From the NCBI GenBank assembly GCA_015522395.1, contig WAMH01000001.1:1-6374 (forward strand): a stretch of DNA of 6,374 nt, given 5' to 3'. Under the pieces are notes generated by a model. It made no database searches and was not told where the DNA came from. It saw nothing but the letters and a program-made list of their open reading frames with translations. The DNA comes from Thermococcus sp. Lineage in GTDB: Archaea > Methanobacteriota_B > Thermococci > Thermococcales > Thermococcaceae. Made by a program: the position numbers and the translations under genes. Of this stretch, positions 5,380 to 6,374 are shown piece after piece (the first letter of the stretch is position 1; each line of letters opens with the position of its first letter).

Positions 5380-5429
5380 TCTTGACGGATACGCAAGGAG
5401 TTTTTAAGCCCCCGGACATCCCGTCAAGA
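5380..5429. repeat. 9-bp inverted repeat upstream of the peroxiredoxin promoter
   Basis: TCTTGACGG at 5380-5388 is the exact reverse complement of CCGTCAAGA at 5421-5429, with 32 bp between. Two further pairs (AT/AT) are possible with one bulged base. It lies in the spacer between the molybdopterin gene and the peroxiredoxin promoter. It could be a pair of protein-binding sites 40 bp apart or a stem in an RNA; nothing in the sequence decides which. Confidence 0.45.
5396..5409 (+). promoter_or_regulatory. Possible plus-strand promoter in the loop of the inverted repeat
   Basis: AGGAGTTTTTAAGC resembles a Thermococcus TATA element pointing to the right. A start about 25 bp on falls near 5429, just before an ATG at 5433. 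It would drive transcription into the 3' end of the opposing molybdopterin gene. No convincing protein follows, so this could be an antisense or non-coding promoter, a relic, or chance. Confidence 0.25.
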
Positions 5430-5492
5430 ACTATGCTTCACTACTCGTCACTGTGCAAAATAGGGCAAAAAGCACTAGTCGATAATACAGTC

Positions 5493-5504
5493 AAAAAAGA
5501 GAGC
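5493..5504 (-). terminator. T-run terminator of the molybdopterin oxidoreductase gene
   Basis: Soon after the TAA stop the minus strand reads CTCTTTTTTGAC, with six consecutive T residues; a second run of five T lies at about 5467-5471. This is consistent with archaeal T-tract termination before the peroxiredoxin promoter. Confidence 0.45.
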
Positions 5505-5511
5505 ATTCGCC

Positions 5512-6374
5512 TTAAACTTTCTTCACATCAACCCACGTTGAATGATATGCAGAACCGTTGCCGTACTCTTGAACGGTCTCGTCCGTCGTCAGAAAGTTCG
5601 CGTTCCAGCCGAGCAAGCTGACCCAGAATGCCTTGTAGAGGAGGACGACACCCTTCGGAACGTCGGTGCTGAGCTTTGCCCTCGTCCTAGTCCGTCCGTT
5701 CTCGTTGAAGACCTCCACCGCGTCCCCGTCTTCAATCCCCCTCTCCTCTGCGTCCTCCGGATTGATGTAGAGGTTAGGATCCACCATCCCATAGGTGTTG
5801 TGATACTGGCTCGTTATCGTCATCCTGTGGGTGGGCGTGAGCAGTCTGAGCGGGTATCTCCCTTCGGACCTTTTGTATTCCGGGAAAGGACTCAAACCGC
5901 GTTCAACGGCCCTCCGTGAGTAGAACTCGATCTTCCCGCTCGGCGTTTCCCACTTCCTTGGCTTTTCCGGCACTTTGACGAAGCCGTTCCTCTTAAGCTC
6001 GTCCCAGCTCAGCCCGTTGATTTCAAGGATTTTCCTTATCACTTCCTCGTCGCTCTCGTGGAGGTAAGGATTGTTTATTCCGAGGGCCTTTGCCAAGAGC
6101 CTTGTAACCTCGCTGTTACTCTTTCCATAGGGCCTTGCCACAGGCTCATTTAGGGCAACGTAGCGGTGGTAGTAGCTGTCGGCTATGTCAAGCCGCTCGA
6201 AGAAGGTGTTCGCCGGCAGGACAACGTCTGAGTAAAGCGCAGTATCGGTTAGAAAGATGTCGTGCGTAACGACGAAGATGTCATTCTCTTCTAGTGCTCT
6301 CCTCAGCCTCCTCTGATTTGGCAGGCTCGCGAGCGGGTTGGAGTTGTAGACGTAGAGGAACCTTATCTCCCCGC
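5512..6374 (-). CDS. Molybdopterin (Mo/W) oxidoreductase, C-terminal part (partial at right edge)
   Basis: The last 286 residues and the TAA stop are visible; the frame is open to the window edge, so the start and the N-terminal cluster and cofactor domains lie outside. The fragment belongs to the bis-MGD family (COG0243: formate dehydrogenases, polysulfide and thiosulfate reductases and unassigned relatives). Signs are VYNSNPLASLPNQ (8-20 of the fragment), HDIFLTDTALYSDVVLPANTFFE (37-59, the usual ALYSDVVLPA segment), TPSGKIEFYS (143-152), and the C-terminal barrel with LLTPTHRMTITSQYHN, YINPEDAEERGI and DGDAVEVFNENG (about 177-226), which in relatives closes over the pterin dinucleotide. 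The end GNGSAYHSTWVDV resembles unassigned members of about 650-700 residues and not formate dehydrogenase, though this is from memory. Substrate and metal cannot be told without the N-terminal part. The GTG at 6141 is internal and not the start. Confidence 0.88.
   Translation of the reverse strand, partial: GEIRFLYVYNSNPLASLPNQRRLRRALEENDIFVVTHDIFLTDTALYSDVVLPANTFFERLDIADSYYHRYVALNEPVARPYGKSNSEVTRLLAKALGINNPYLHESDEEVIRKILEINGLSWDELKRNGFVKVPEKPRKWETPSGKIEFYSRRAVERGLSPFPEYKRSEGRYPLRLLTPTHRMTITSQYHNTYGMVDPNLYINPEDAEERGIEDGDAVEVFNENGRTRTRAKLSTDVPKGVVLLYKAFWVSLLGWNANFLTTDETVQEYGNGSAYHSTWVDVKKV

Noticed and set aside
3323..5511. SurR sulfur-response motif GTT-N3-AAC in the promoter spacers
   Set aside because: I read the spacers at 3323-3469 and 5291-5511 and found only near misses such as GTTCCAAC (two-base gap), so SurR control is not supported.
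5433..5621. Possible 62-codon leaderless gene after the plus-strand TATA-like element
   Set aside because: Its second half is antisense to the molybdopterin gene and ends in a low-complexity Ser/Arg run, and no motif is visible. Only the promoter is kept, as a low-confidence observation.
5512..6141. Molybdopterin gene starting at the GTG at 6141 (209 residues)
   Set aside because: The frame continues upstream to the window edge with clear family motifs (NSNPLASLPNQ, ALYSDVVLPA), so this GTG is an internal valine.

Overview
The window looks like chromosomal DNA from a hyperthermophilic euryarchaeon of the Thermococcales, most likely Thermococcus. The basis is close recall of Pyrococcus/Thermococcus sequences (above all the 216-residue peroxiredoxin), BRE/TATA promoters about 25 bp from likely transcript starts, GGTGA-type ribosome-binding sites, T-rich terminators, and GC-rich genes with AT-rich spacers, which fits Thermococcus better than Pyrococcus. 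I could not run a search, so the genus is an inference.

Layout, left to right. Positions 1-617 (minus) hold the N-terminal part of an exported thioredoxin-fold protein with a CPAC site and a Ser/Thr-rich linker; it runs off the left edge. Positions 732-3322 (minus) hold a two-gene operon for a two-subunit 2-oxoacid:ferredoxin oxidoreductase: a fused gamma-alpha subunit followed by a beta subunit, overlapping by 4 nt. A 147-bp divergent promoter region (3323-3469) separates this from a plus-strand pair: a rubrerythrin-like diiron protein without a rubredoxin domain (3470-3994) and a six-helix DUF998-type membrane protein (4019-4558). Converging T-rich terminators follow. Positions 4640-5290 (minus) encode a 2-Cys peroxiredoxin with a strong promoter. 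A 221-bp spacer (5291-5511) carries that promoter, a 9-bp inverted repeat and a possible plus-strand promoter. Positions 5512-6374 (minus) are the C-terminal part of a molybdopterin (Mo or W) oxidoreductase that runs off the right edge.

The common theme is redox chemistry: an oxygen-sensitive class of ferredoxin-linked oxidoreductase beside two probable peroxide or iron defence proteins, a thiol-disulfide protein outside the membrane and a molybdopterin enzyme. Most genes are recognisable Thermococcales families, and I see no mobile element, CRISPR array, rRNA or tRNA. The points most worth checking are the loss of one expected cluster-ligand cysteine in the beta subunit (Gln59), short inverted repeats placed at three promoters, and the unexplained structure upstream of the peroxiredoxin gene.
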